Positions 1 to 9,276 of a stretch of 64,000 nt of DNA are shown piece by piece. The position numbers and the translations under genes were made by a program. This stretch comes from Leifsonia psychrotolerans (lineage in GTDB: Bacteria > Actinomycetota > Actinomycetes > Actinomycetales > Microbacteriaceae). The notes beneath the pieces were generated by a model, which saw only the letters and a list, made by a program, of their open reading frames with translations, searched no databases and had not been told where the DNA came from. Each line of letters opens with the position of its first letter. The first letter of the stretch is position 1. The stretch spans positions 1,736,001 through 1,800,000 of the forward strand of contig NZ_JACCFM010000001.1 of assembly GCF_013410665.1 (NCBI RefSeq), written 5' to 3'.

Positions 1-702
<702 letters not shown>

Positions 703-748
703 TCAGTCTAGTAAGGGTCACAAGGACCGGGTGGTGCGCTCGGCCGAT

Positions 749-2020
749 CTAATCGGAGAGAGGCTTGAACTCGAGGGCTGCAGCGTCGACCGACGGTTCA
801 TCGGATGCCGCGGTCGACACGAACGCGAAACTTCCGAATCCGTCGGCCGCAGCCCGGGCCAGCAGCGCCTTCAGGTTCTTGGTGCGCTGGGTCAGTCTCA
901 CGCGCTTACCCTGGGCCACGAGTGCCAGCTTCAAGGCAACGAGCGTGGCCGGATCAGCGTCGCCGTCGTGCACGAGAACGACGGCGTTGTCGGCGGCCGT
1001 GGCATCCGAGGCGAGCAGATCAACGATGCGCTCGAACCCGATTGAGAAGCCACAGGCGGGAACATCAGCGCCGAGGAATCGGCCGATCATGCCGTCGTAG
1101 CGGCCGCCGCCGCCGAGCGAGTAGCCCAGGTCGGGGTGCGAGATTTCAAAAATTGTGCCGGTGTAATAGCCCATGCCACGCACCAAAGTGGGATCGAAAA
1201 CGAGTTCGACCTGGGGCAGTGCCGCCTTCAGCCCGAGCAGGTCGGCGTAGGCAGCGGGGTCAAGCCACGCCGGGGCGCTCTCGCCCGCGAGGTCCCAGCC
1301 CGCGTTGCCGATGGCATGCAGGGTGTCGGCGATGCCCGCGGTGCCGAGGCCGAGGCCTTCGAGTTCGGTGACGACGCCGTCGACTCCGATCTTGTCGAGC
1401 TTGTCGATCGTGATCAGTGCACGTTCGTGCAGCTCGGAGGCGACGCCCCAGTGAGCCAAAAGTGCGGTGAGGATGCGGCGGTCATTGATGCGAATGGAGC
1501 AACCGGTGAGCCCGAGCGCGTCGAGTGCGGCCGAGGTGGCACTGATCAGCTCGATTTCGGCCAGCTGACCCGGCTCACCGATCACGTCGATGTCGCACTG
1601 CATGAACTGACGGTAGCGGCCCTTCTGCGGGCGTTCTGCACGCCAAACCGGGGCAATCTGGATCGAACGGAAGACCGTCGGCAGGCTGGCTCTGTGGGTG
1701 GCATAGAAGCGCGCCAGCGGAACGGTCAGGTCAAAACGGAGACCCAGATCAGCCAGCGCCAACAGGTCGCCGCTCTCGACTGCGGCGGAGACATCCGCTT
1801 CGCGCAGGCCCCGCTTCATCACGGCGAAGCCAAGTTTTTCATTATCGCCGCCGAGCCCGGAATGCAGGCGTGCCGAGTCCTCCATCACGGGCGTTTCGAT
1901 TTCATCGAAGCCGTGCGCCGTGAAACTGTGGCGGATCACCCCCAGGGCGTGCTCGCGGGTGGCCTTCTCGTGAGGAAGGAAATCGCGCATGCCGCGGGGC
2001 GGGGTTACTGTCGAAGCCAT
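749..2020 (-). CDS. hisS: histidyl-tRNA synthetase
   Basis: Class II aminoacyl-tRNA synthetase charging tRNA-His. The 423 aa length is normal for the bacterial enzyme. The N-terminus runs TPPRGMRDFLPHEKATRE, the usual HisRS opening. The family motifs LVRGMGYYTGTIFE and GGGRYDGMIGRFLG lie in the second half of the catalytic core, followed by a C-terminal anticodon-binding domain with the VVLVHDGD strand. It sits between ferritin (upstream) and eno (downstream) on the same strand. No Shine-Dalgarno is obvious just before the ATG, so translation may be leaderless, but this is not certain. Confidence 0.97.
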   Translation of the reverse strand: MASTVTPPRGMRDFLPHEKATREHALGVIRHSFTAHGFDEIETPVMEDSARLHSGLGGDNEKLGFAVMKRGLREADVSAAVESGDLLALADLGLRFDLTVPLARFYATHRASLPTVFRSIQIAPVWRAERPQKGRYRQFMQCDIDVIGEPGQLAEIELISATSAALDALGLTGCSIRINDRRILTALLAHWGVASELHERALITIDKLDKIGVDGVVTELEGLGLGTAGIADTLHAIGNAGWDLAGESAPAWLDPAAYADLLGLKAALPQVELVFDPTLVRGMGYYTGTIFEISHPDLGYSLGGGGRYDGMIGRFLGADVPACGFSIGFERIVDLLASDATAADNAVVLVHDGDADPATLVALKLALVAQGKRVRLTQRTKNLKALLARAAADGFGSFAFVSTAASDEPSVDAAALEFKPLSD

Positions 2021-2055
2021 ACCGGCAATTCTGCCAGGTCGGCCCCGTCAGTTTG

Positions 2056-2097
2056 AAACCCGCCCCGCGCGAGCACGCTCGGGGCGCTGGCGGGTTT
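2056..2097 (-). terminator. stem-loop overlapping the ferritin stop codon
   Basis: AAACCCGCC at 2056-2064 pairs perfectly with GGCGGGTTT at 2089-2097, and an inner CGAGC/GCTCG pair extends the stem. The hairpin begins inside the TAA of the ferritin gene (2096-2098). Only a short T run follows, so termination may be partial. It would insulate hisS from ferritin transcription. Confidence 0.6.
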
Positions 2098-2629
2098 AGA
2101 GCGCTCCGCCGGCAGCGTTCGGCGCGTCGGCGTCAACGCCGCCGTCTCCGACGTGCTCCCGAGCCACGAAGTTCTCGATGTCGAACAGGTTGTCTCCGGC
2201 TCGCTCGGCGATCGTGAGCAGCGTCGACATCGAGGCGACCTCCTCGACCTGCTCTTTCAGGAACCAGAGCATGGCCTGTTCGCCGAGTGCATCGCCGTCC
2301 CGGCGGGCCGCAGCGAAGAGCGCCTCAATCTGAGTCGTCACCTGCTTTTCCTGCGCGAGAGCCAGTGCGATGGGCTCAACCACCGTGGCGAACTGGTTGA
2401 CGACTGCCGGCACACCCGGAATTTCGACGCCCATATCGCGGTCGATGCGGTATTGCACCAGCATCATCGCGTGATTGCGTTCTTCAATCGACTGCCGGTA
2501 GAAATGAGCGGCAAGCTGCGGTAGATCATGGTTGTCGAACCAGACGGCGATCGCAATGTACTGCTGCGATGCGGCGAACTCGTTGCCGATTTGGCTGGAC
2601 AGAAGCGTGTTGAAGGAAGTCTCACTCAT
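2096..2629 (-). CDS. ferritin-like iron storage protein
   Basis: Cytosolic ferritin (177 aa, usual size) that would oxidise Fe(II) and store iron in a 24-subunit shell. The four-helix diiron pattern is visible: NEFAASQQYIAIAVWFD in helix A, SIEERNHAMMLVQY in helix B with the EExxH ligands, and WFLKEQVEEVASM in helix C/D. It resembles the bacterial non-haem ferritins (Ftn/BfrB type); no haem-ligand methionine can be judged from sequence alone. Its C-terminal tail (DGGVDADAPNAAGGAL) is flexible and probably not structured. It is likely monocistronic, with a terminator hairpin overlapping its stop codon. Confidence 0.93.
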   Translation of the reverse strand: MSETSFNTLLSSQIGNEFAASQQYIAIAVWFDNHDLPQLAAHFYRQSIEERNHAMMLVQYRIDRDMGVEIPGVPAVVNQFATVVEPIALALAQEKQVTTQIEALFAAARRDGDALGEQAMLWFLKEQVEEVASMSTLLTIAERAGDNLFDIENFVAREHVGDGGVDADAPNAAGGAL

Positions 2630-2696
2630 GCTCCGACGCTACCGCTCCGGCCGCTCCGACACCAGAATGGACAGGCTATCCATACCGGCGCGGCGC

Positions 2697-4493
2697 TCAG
2701 TCCGTGGTGCCGAACAGGCCCTGCCCGTGTTGAGTCAGCGCGTCGAAGGCCTCGCCGTATGAGCGCGGGATCGGCTGACCCGGCTCGCCATAGCGAGCCA
2801 CCAGCAGGCCGAGCAGTCCTGTCGCCGGGGAGCTGAGCGGGCGGGCACGGTCTTCGTCGCGCGGTTCGGGAACCGCCTCCGGGTTCGGCGGCGTATACGC
2901 GGGGTGGGTGTCCGGCCACTCGGATGCGGGGCGGGGCGTGCTTCGGTTGATCAGATTGAACAGGTCGTTCGCCCCCGCGTCACGATCGGTCAGCGGCGAC
3001 AATCCATGCAGTCGGGCCAGTGTGCGGATCACGGCTGAATGGTGCATCACGTCGTTGATCACGGTGCCGGCCTGCGTGTAGGCCGAGATGGCGATGGCCG
3101 GCACCCGACAGCCCAGCCGGTCGAAGGTGAAGCCCATCTCTCCGGCACCGTCGTTCTTACTCGGTGGCACGGCGTCGGGTGGTGCGACATGGTCGTAGGT
3201 ACCGCCGTGCTCGTCAAACGTCACCAAGAACAGGGTGTTGTTGGCGTTTGAGCCACTCGGCGTGGCGCTTGAACGGATTGAACTGTAGACCTCGTGCAAC
3301 AGGGCGTCACCGGCTCGCACGTCCGAGTGTGCACCGTTAAAGATGTCGACACCGTCGACCTCGGTCCCGGCCAGGCGGCCGACCGGCGGATGCATGTCGT
3401 TGTGGTTGAACGTCATCCGCGGTTCGATGAAGGCGTAGGCGGGCAGATTCCCGTCGGCGACGTCGCGGTGGTACTGCGCCATCGTGCGGAAATTCGTCTT
3501 CCAGTATTTCTCGAGCACCGGTGCGTGCAGCACACCGGTGAACGAAATCAGTTGGGCTTCGTCGTAATAGACCCGCCAGCTGAGCCCCGCCTCCTCGAGT
3601 CGGTTGAAGATGGTGGGCGTGGCCGGTGCGTCGAGCCATTTTGCGTAGCCGCCCTCGCCCTGGTTCGTGACGAACCCGTGCGAGGTTCCGGCATGAAAGA
3701 ACGATCGGTTGCAGAAGGTCTGTGACGGAACCGCGCAAAACCACGAGTCGTAGACCGCGAAGCTGCGCGCCAGGGTCGAGAAGACGGGCAGCATCGCGGG
3801 AGAGAACCCACCCATCGCCACCGCGAGTTCCTTCGTCGTCGGCGCCGTGCCCTCGCTCAGACGCGTGTAATTGATCTCATAATCGCGTACGAAGCCCGAG
3901 TTGTCGGGGCGCCGGCCGGGCTTCGGCGCATTGAATGGTGCCTGCACGTCGTGCAGATGCAAATTGGAATTCGACGACGGATCGACGACGCCGAACAGTT
4001 GAGTATTGACGTGCGGATACTCTTCGCCCGGGTCCGGGTCGGGCTGGCGCATGATCTCATCGGTGCTGCCGGTGTAAACGTGGGCGTCGATGACGGTGCC
4101 ATCCGGAGCCGTGTTCGAGTACTCCCCCATTGCGAGGCCGTTGAAGGTCTGCCCGGCCGGCACGGTTTCGGGTGTGTATAGCCAGCCGAGCACATTGTCG
4201 AACGAGCGGTTTTCGAACATCAGAACGACGACGTGATCGAAGCCCGGTTCGCGCCGGGGGTCGAGTGGCACCGGGGTCTGGTCACGATCGGATGCGACGG
4301 CGGAGCCGATCGCCGCGCCGGCCGCGCCGCCGGCCACCCCGCCCACCGCGAAGCCTGCCGCGGCGATTCCCGTCGCTTTCAGAAAGGAGCGGCGTGAGGA
4401 GTGCAGGACGCCGTCCTCGCCGGGCAGAGTAGTGCCGTCTGGAGGTGTCGCGCCGGGCGGTGTCGTGTCTGGCAGGTCGCTTGTTGGCATCAT
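2697..4493 (-). CDS. Tat-exported phosphoesterase (phospholipase C / acid phosphatase family)
   Basis: A 598 aa member of the phosphoesterase family that includes bacterial non-specific phospholipase C and AcpA-type acid phosphatases (PF04185-like). The N-terminus carries a twin-arginine signal, SSRRSFLKATG with RR near residue 34, followed by an Ala/Gly-rich hydrophobic stretch. Family motifs follow: MFENRSFDNVLGW (about 92-104, the metal/nucleophile loop), PSQTFCNRSFFHAGTSHG mid-protein and FDEHGGTYDHV near 430. Export by Tat suggests cofactor loading or folding before secretion. The substrate, phospholipid head group or other phosphoester, cannot be told. Divergent from the nitroreductase-like gene at 4553. 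Confidence 0.88.
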   Translation of the reverse strand: MMPTSDLPDTTPPGATPPDGTTLPGEDGVLHSSRRSFLKATGIAAAGFAVGGVAGGAAGAAIGSAVASDRDQTPVPLDPRREPGFDHVVVLMFENRSFDNVLGWLYTPETVPAGQTFNGLAMGEYSNTAPDGTVIDAHVYTGSTDEIMRQPDPDPGEEYPHVNTQLFGVVDPSSNSNLHLHDVQAPFNAPKPGRRPDNSGFVRDYEINYTRLSEGTAPTTKELAVAMGGFSPAMLPVFSTLARSFAVYDSWFCAVPSQTFCNRSFFHAGTSHGFVTNQGEGGYAKWLDAPATPTIFNRLEEAGLSWRVYYDEAQLISFTGVLHAPVLEKYWKTNFRTMAQYHRDVADGNLPAYAFIEPRMTFNHNDMHPPVGRLAGTEVDGVDIFNGAHSDVRAGDALLHEVYSSIRSSATPSGSNANNTLFLVTFDEHGGTYDHVAPPDAVPPSKNDGAGEMGFTFDRLGCRVPAIAISAYTQAGTVINDVMHHSAVIRTLARLHGLSPLTDRDAGANDLFNLINRSTPRPASEWPDTHPAYTPPNPEAVPEPRDEDRARPLSSPATGLLGLLVARYGEPGQPIPRSYGEAFDALTQHGQGLFGTTD

Positions 4494-4552
4494 GCAATCT
4501 TTCCACGCCAGATCGGTATCGCATGCGACGGGGCTCGCGTAAGAATGGGCCT

Positions 4553-5059
4553 ATGTCGCTCGTCGTTTCAGTTGTTCGCGCCATCATCGCACCCCTGACG
4601 CGCACGCGCTTGTTCCGCTGGGCAGCGCCACGGCTGCTCCCACTCGCCGAACGCCTAGTCACACGCGTCACCGCCAATCAGGTTCAGGTGAGTGGGTTGC
4701 TGGTGCCCTCACTCGTCCTGCACAGCGAGGGTGCCCGTTCGGGTATCGTGCGCGACACCGAGCTCATGTACACGCCCGACGGCAACGGGCGGGCCATTGT
4801 CGCCGGCACGAGCTTTGGCCGAGGACTGCACCCCGCCTGGTCGTACAATCTGCTCGCGCATCCGGATGCGTCGATCAGCGTGCGCGGACGCCACCTGAAC
4901 GTGCGCGCCCGCCTCCTCACCCCGGCCGAGCGCGACGCCGCCTGGCGCCTGATCGAGCGGCAGTGGCCGGGCTATCGCGCCTACGAGCGCACCTCGGGTC
5001 GCACGGTGCGACTGTTCGAGTTGCGTCCGGTTCGTGAGGCACCCACCCCCACTCGCTGA
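4553..5059 (+). CDS. nitroreductase/deazaflavin-dependent oxidoreductase family protein
   Basis: A 168 aa protein with the split-beta-barrel Ddn-like fold signature: VSGLLVPSLVLHSEGARSGIVRDTELMYTPDGNG followed by ASFGRGLHPAWSYNLLAHPDASISVRGRHLNV. Family members bind F420 or flavin and reduce nitro compounds or quinones; the substrate here is unknown. The start was placed at the ATG giving MSLVVSVVRAIIAP because residues further upstream are not family-like. The first 25 residues are hydrophobic and may lie against the membrane. It is divergent from the phosphoesterase gene, sharing about 60 bp of upstream DNA. Confidence 0.8.
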   Translation: MSLVVSVVRAIIAPLTRTRLFRWAAPRLLPLAERLVTRVTANQVQVSGLLVPSLVLHSEGARSGIVRDTELMYTPDGNGRAIVAGTSFGRGLHPAWSYNLLAHPDASISVRGRHLNVRARLLTPAERDAAWRLIERQWPGYRAYERTSGRTVRLFELRPVREAPTPTR

Positions 5060-5079
5060 GTCAGGAGTGCCCCATTCGA

Positions 5080-5128
5080 CGAGTTTGGCATGTACGGTCG
5101 AATTTCCCGGGCGTGCCAGAGAAACTCG
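5080..5128. repeat. solo 49-bp imperfect palindrome after a stop codon
   Basis: CGAGTTT (5080-5086) pairs with AAACTCG (5122-5128), and the adjacent GGCA and TGCC also pair around a 23-nt interior. It begins 20 bp past the stop of the nitroreductase-like gene. Size, GAGTT-type ends and position resemble the elements flanking the DUF559 genes at 15.3 and 31.7 kb, but no such gene is here. It may be a solo relic or simply a terminator. Confidence 0.45.
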
Positions 5129-5193
5129 ACCGCAACTGATTAGCTCGGCGACTTCACGTGCCGATTATGCCGGGAACTCGGTCGACGGCCACC

Positions 5194-5225
5194 AGCAAAC
5201 ACCTCACGCGCAAGTGAGGTTGCTG
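5194..5225. terminator. hairpin between convergent genes
   Basis: ACCTCAC (5201-5207) pairs with GTGAGGT (5214-5220) around GCGCAA, with AGCAA/TTGCT outside extending the stem. It lies between the converging nitroreductase-like and mazG genes, so it could terminate from both sides. There is no long T run. The remaining intergenic sequence, 5129-5289, shows nothing else I can name. Confidence 0.5.
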
Positions 5226-5289
5226 CCCCCTGCTCCTGTCTCGAGACGCGGCCGACTCCGTCGGCTGCTGCTCGGCCAACGGGAGGGAA

Positions 5290-6102
5290 CTAGTCGTCGC
5301 TGGGGAAGGCGATTACTCCCGCATCAAACGGGTCGGTCCCGACTTCGGCGCCGACTTGGCCCCCTCCCGCCGACTGCGCTTCTGTCGCCCGAATCTCGGC
5401 CTGCAGGTCGCGCAGGGCACTGCGCAGAGCCCGCTCCGAGTCAAATCCCTGGGCCTTCGCCGCGGCGACGATCGCGAGCAGCAGCGGGCCGAGTTCATCC
5501 TCGCTGCCGAGCACCATCGAGGGTGCGGCATCCGCGTCGAGCAAGCCCACCTTGTGCGCACGCCCCAGCACCTTGTCGGCCAGCGCCAGCGCCGGCATCC
5601 CCTGCGGAATACCGTCGAGCACGCTCGTGCGGTGCGGCTTCTCCTCGGCCTTGAAATCGTCCCAGGCTGCGACCACGTCGTCGGCGGTTTCGAGGGTGAC
5701 GTCGCCGAACACGTGTGGATGCCGGCCCACCATCTTCGCGGTCATCGCAGCCGCGACATCCTGAATATCGAAGTCCTCGCCCCGAGTGTGCGCGGCAATA
5801 TCGGCGTGGAAGAGCACCTGATAGAGCACGTCTCCGAGCTCTTCGAGCATCTCGTCACGATTGCCGGACTCGATCGCATCGATCAGTTCGTGGCTCTCTT
5901 CGATCAGGTACTTCACGAGTGACTCGTGAGTCTGATCGGCGTCCCACGGGCAGCCCCCGGGCGCGCGCAGCTTCGCAACGGTCTCGACCAGAATGTCGAG
6001 CGCGCGGGGAGTCGACGGCTCGGCTGATGAGTCGCCTGAGGAGTCGGCCGATCGGTCAGCGAAATCGCCGGTGGGAGCAGCAGAGAAAAGGGGTTGTGAC
6101 AC
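5290..6102 (-). CDS. mazG: MazG nucleoside triphosphate pyrophosphohydrolase
   Basis: Hydrolyses (d)NTPs to NMP and PPi, a house-cleaning and stringent-response-related activity. One MazG core is seen: GGCPWDADQTHESL (about 49-62), EESHE (68-72) and EELGD (87-91) carry the EExxE-ExxD metal ligands, followed by RHPHVFGD near 125-132. I chose GTG at 6102 (MSQPLFSAAP) because GGAGG sits 5 nt before it at 6108-6112. An ATG at 6123 would put that Shine-Dalgarno inside the gene and add seven residues. The Asp/Ser-rich residues 12-32 are likely disordered. It belongs to the mfd-mazG-eno backbone and is divergent from nhaA. Confidence 0.92.
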   Translation of the reverse strand: MSQPLFSAAPTGDFADRSADSSGDSSAEPSTPRALDILVETVAKLRAPGGCPWDADQTHESLVKYLIEESHELIDAIESGNRDEMLEELGDVLYQVLFHADIAAHTRGEDFDIQDVAAAMTAKMVGRHPHVFGDVTLETADDVVAAWDDFKAEEKPHRTSVLDGIPQGMPALALADKVLGRAHKVGLLDADAAPSMVLGSEDELGPLLLAIVAAAKAQGFDSERALRSALRDLQAEIRATEAQSAGGGQVGAEVGTDPFDAGVIAFPSDD

Positions 6103-6225
6103 GAAGGCCTCCTGGGATTGCATTCCATCGTAGGCCGATTCGATAAACTCGACTCTGGTGAGCCGGGAAGTCTGGTCGGCGGGCAGTGAATCTGCTCTCG
6201 AATTTCGACGTACCCTATCGGCAGG

Positions 6226-7437
6226 ATGCCCATGACTTTTATTCGATCCGAACGCTACGCGGCAGGAATTCTGCTTGCGGCAGCTGCCCTCGGCCTCCTC
6301 CTAGCCAATACCTCGGTCGGAGCGGGGCTCCTCGCGGCCGGCAATGCCCATCTCTCCCTCGGAATCCCCGGCCTCGATCTCTCGGCCCGGCACTGGATCA
6401 GCGACGGCCTGCTCGCCGTGTTCTTCTTTCTGGTCGCAGTCGAGCTCAAGCGTGAACTCGTCATCGGCGATCTGAACAGCGTCGGCAAGGCAGCTCTACC
6501 CGCTTTCGCCGCTCTCGGCGGTGTGCTTATTCCCGCCGGCATCTACCTTCTGATGACCGCCGGCAGCGGCCTGGAAAACGGATGGCCCGTGCCGACGGCC
6601 ACCGACATCGCTTTCGCCCTCGGGGTGCTCGCGGTCTTCGGACGTGGCATCCCCACCCGGGTCCGCGTGTTCCTCCTCGCCCTCGCCGTGCTCGATGACC
6701 TCGTGGCCATCTTGATCATCGCGTTCTTCTTCACTCAAGACCCGCAGTTGCAGTTCATCGGCTTTGCTGCGATTACCGCGACCGCCTTTGGCCTCGTCAG
6801 CCGCCTGCTGAAGCCGCGCTCACCCTGGGTGCTCTCGCGTCGACCGGCCTGGCCGATCGTGCTCGTGCTCGTCGCGCTCGGCGTGCTCACCTGGTACTTC
6901 ACGTTCCTCTCGGGCGTGCACGCCACGATCGCCGGGGTCGTGCTCGGCCTCGTGATGGCCCGGGTACCGGCCGGCCGCGCCCACCATGTGCTCGAACCGT
7001 ACTCGAATGGCATCGTGCTGCCGCTGTTCGCGTTCTCGGCCGCCCTGGTCGTGATTCCGCAGGTCTCAATCGGCGAGCTGAGCCCGGCCTTCTGGGGCAT
7101 CCTGGTCGCCCTACCTGTCGGCAAGCTGCTCGGCATCACGTTGGCCGGCTGGCTCGGCAGCCGGATTGCGGTACGACGCGACAAACCGGCACTGAAACTG
7201 CCTGACATCATCATGGTTGCGTGCCTGGGCGGAATCGGCTTCACCGTGTCGTTGCTGATGAGCGAGCTGGCCTTCGCCACCGACCACGAGGTCGTCGACG
7301 AGGGAACGTTGGCGGTGCTGCTCGGCTCGGGCGTCTCGATCGTCGTCGCCGCAATCGTCGTGACGATGCGCGGTCGGAGCTATCGCCGCATCGCCGCACT
7401 CAATCACCCCGAGCGGATCCCTGCGCCCAAGAAGTGA
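6226..7437 (+). CDS. nhaA: Na+/H+ antiporter NhaA
   Basis: Inner-membrane sodium/proton antiporter (403 aa, typical size) exporting Na+ or Li+ in exchange for H+ for pH and salt homeostasis. The ion-binding signature TDIAFALGVLAVFG (126-139) and the paired aspartates LAVLDDLVAIL (Asp157-Asp158) are intact, as are a further ten or so hydrophobic segments. A second in-frame ATG at 6232 has a better spaced AGGA, so the protein may start two residues later. TACCCT at 6211-6216 is a possible -10 box. A hairpin at 7458-7483 separates it from the convergent gene downstream. Na+ tolerance fits a saline or alkaline niche, but this is inference. Confidence 0.95.
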   Translation: MPMTFIRSERYAAGILLAAAALGLLLANTSVGAGLLAAGNAHLSLGIPGLDLSARHWISDGLLAVFFFLVAVELKRELVIGDLNSVGKAALPAFAALGGVLIPAGIYLLMTAGSGLENGWPVPTATDIAFALGVLAVFGRGIPTRVRVFLLALAVLDDLVAILIIAFFFTQDPQLQFIGFAAITATAFGLVSRLLKPRSPWVLSRRPAWPIVLVLVALGVLTWYFTFLSGVHATIAGVVLGLVMARVPAGRAHHVLEPYSNGIVLPLFAFSAALVVIPQVSIGELSPAFWGILVALPVGKLLGITLAGWLGSRIAVRRDKPALKLPDIIMVACLGGIGFTVSLLMSELAFATDHEVVDEGTLAVLLGSGVSIVVAAIVVTMRGRSYRRIAALNHPERIPAPKK

Positions 7438-7457
7438 GCCGCGTTGAGAGGCCGGAG

Positions 7458-7483
7458 GGGTCGTCGTCGGAGCACGACGACCC
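7458..7483. terminator. perfect 10-bp stem hairpin between convergent genes
   Basis: GGGTCGTCGT (7458-7467) and ACGACGACCC (7474-7483) form a 10-bp stem with a 6-nt loop. It lies 20 bp past the nhaA stop and 51 bp from the stop of the converging membrane protein. There is no T tract; bidirectional pausing or termination is the likely role. Confidence 0.5.
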
Positions 7484-7534
7484 GAAAGGTCGCCATCGAT
7501 AGCCTGGACGACACGTCGCCGCAGCCAAACCGTT

Positions 7535-8662
7535 CTAACCGAGGCGAACGCCACCAGGGCCGAACATGAGGACGCCCACGACGATCAGCACCGGTATGGC
7601 GAGAATCGCGATCCCCGCCGGGTGCCCCAGGTTGACCGTCCACCCCACGCCGAAACGCTTGGGCACCCAGAGCGCCGGGTCGTCGCGGTTCAGATAGAAC
7701 GCTCCGGCCTTCCAGTAGCGATCGTCGTCGGGGCTGTCGGCCCGCGTCGGAGTGCCCGACTGCGGCACCATGCCCGCGGCCGTCACCGAGACCTGCAGCA
7801 CGACGCGGCGCTGACGCACGACGAACACGCCGATCAGCGCAAAAATCAGCACCGGCGTCAGGATCGAAATAGCCACGGCCCAGCCCGTCGCCTCGGGAGC
7901 AAGCCAGCCGTGCAGGCTGATCGCACTAAGAATCAGGGCGAGCACGAAGGCGATCTGTCCGATCATCGACTGCATCAGCTGCTGAATGGATGTCTGCTGC
8001 TCGACGGTGTAATCGGCGACTCTGCGCATCGGAATACGGCTCGTGAGCCGGGCGAAAAGATAGAGAAAGCTGAGCATTCCGATGCCGATGAGCAGCGTGC
8101 CGAAGACGGACCACACCGACTTGGTCGCGAATCCGTCTGCGACGCCCGCCGAGTTCCAATGAATCGGAAGGGGGCTGGGCAATGCGTCGTACCTCCCCAC
8201 TCCCACGGCCGCCACGGCAGCCAGGATGACCACGCCGGCGATGTACCAGCCGATCGGCGTCGATACTCGCTGCGCCGCACCCGTGGCCGTGAGTGTTGAG
8301 CTCAGCCGCACCGGAACATCCTGGTACCAGTTGTGGTCCCGCTTGGCTCGCTGGATGCGTGCGCGGCACAGCCAATAGGCGCCGAAGGACAGCAGCAGAA
8401 AAACGAACAGTGGCACGATGACGGCAGCGACCGGCGCCGTCGAGACCAGAAGAAGCGTCAGAATGACCGCTGTGACGAACGAGCCGAGCACGCCCGCGCG
8501 GTAGCGGCGCACCGAGGCCGTCACGACGGTCTCACCGACACGCTCCTGCGGGATGCTCACTCCGAGCGGCAGCGTCTGCCGAGTGATCGACGGCATCAGC
8601 AGCAGGAGGAGCGCCACACAAGCCAGGGTGACGAGGGGAAATGCGATAACGAACCAAGTCAT
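7535..8662 (-). CDS. DUF1648/DUF5808 integral membrane protein
   Basis: A 375 aa polytopic membrane protein with about seven hydrophobic segments. Around residues 160-190, LPSPLPIHWNSAGVADGF is the DUF1648 (SdpI-associated) motif. Near the C-terminus, YWKAGAFYLNRDDPALWVPK matches DUF5808. The start is ATG 8662 (MTWFVIAFPLV); the reading frame continues upstream, but into the antisense-free overlap with the GntR gene. That regulator ends 7 bp earlier, so the two form a tight pair. YtrA-type regulators often control such membrane proteins in envelope or bacteriocin stress responses. The function here is unknown; SdpI-like immunity or signalling is a guess. Confidence 0.8.
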   Translation of the reverse strand: MTWFVIAFPLVTLACVALLLLLMPSITRQTLPLGVSIPQERVGETVVTASVRRYRAGVLGSFVTAVILTLLLVSTAPVAAVIVPLFVFLLLSFGAYWLCRARIQRAKRDHNWYQDVPVRLSSTLTATGAAQRVSTPIGWYIAGVVILAAVAAVGVGRYDALPSPLPIHWNSAGVADGFATKSVWSVFGTLLIGIGMLSFLYLFARLTSRIPMRRVADYTVEQQTSIQQLMQSMIGQIAFVLALILSAISLHGWLAPEATGWAVAISILTPVLIFALIGVFVVRQRRVVLQVSVTAAGMVPQSGTPTRADSPDDDRYWKAGAFYLNRDDPALWVPKRFGVGWTVNLGHPAGIAILAIPVLIVVGVLMFGPGGVRLG

Positions 8663-8669
8663 GACGGGT

Positions 8670-9131
8670 CTAGGACTTTCCGGTAGTGGTGGATGCTGCA
8701 CTGCTGGCCGCTTCGGCTGCGGATGCCGCGGCACGGCGTTCGGCGAATGAGCCGAGTTGACTCTCAACCCGGCCGAGAATCTCGGCGTCGCCGACTCCCT
8801 GCGCGACGGCTTCGGCCAGCAGCGTGGCGAGTCGATCGGCCCACTCGCCGACGAATGCCGGGTCGGCGCCCGGGTCGGCACCCGGGTCGGCCGGTCCACG
8901 TGCGATGACGGAACCCGACTTGTGGTTCGTGCGAATGAAGCCCTCCCGACGCAGGGCATCATAGGCCTTCGTCACGGTCTGCACGTTGATGCCGAAACCG
9001 AGCGCCACCTGGCGTACCGAGGCGAGCTGCTCCCCCGGCACGAGTTCGCCGGCGGCGATCGCATCAACCGTGCTGTCGCGGATCTGCTGATACAGAGGAA
9101 CCGCGGAGAGCGGATCGATCTCAATCTGCAT
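8670..9131 (-). CDS. GntR-family regulator, YtrA subfamily
   Basis: A 153 aa DNA-binding protein. The N-terminal winged helix-turn-helix is typical: SAVPLYQQIRDSTVDAI, then GEQLASVRQVALGFGINVQTVTKAYDALRREGFI (about 35-70). The short C-terminal tail of about 75 residues, rather than a ligand domain, is the YtrA pattern. TGAGGAAGT precedes the ATG. The gene leads a two-gene unit with the DUF1648 membrane protein 7 bp downstream, which it probably represses together with itself. An 8-bp inverted repeat in its upstream region (9142-9179) is a candidate operator. The linker near residues 78-90 has a short PGADPGADP repeat. Confidence 0.88.
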   Translation of the reverse strand: MQIEIDPLSAVPLYQQIRDSTVDAIAAGELVPGEQLASVRQVALGFGINVQTVTKAYDALRREGFIRTNHKSGSVIARGPADPGADPGADPAFVGEWADRLATLLAEAVAQGVGDAEILGRVESQLGSFAERRAAASAAEAASSAASTTTGKS

Positions 9132-9141
9132 ACTTCCTCAC

Positions 9142-9179
9142 AATCTGTGATGCCTGTACCACTTTAGACAACACAGATT
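9142..9179. promoter_or_regulatory. candidate GntR operator (inverted repeat)
   Basis: AATCTGTG (9142-9149) and CACAGATT (9172-9179) form a perfect 8-bp inverted repeat with a 22-bp spacer. It lies 10 bp upstream of the YtrA-type regulator's start codon, exactly where an autoregulatory operator overlapping the promoter would be. The next 97 bp to mfd contain nothing further I can name. Confidence 0.5.
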
Positions 9180-9276
9180 GGTGGAGTCAAGAGAGGACGA
9201 ACCGTCCAGAGGTGGGGTCACCCGATTTCGAGGCTGCCCTCGCAGAGCTCACTCCGCCCCTCAACCAACGAAATGA

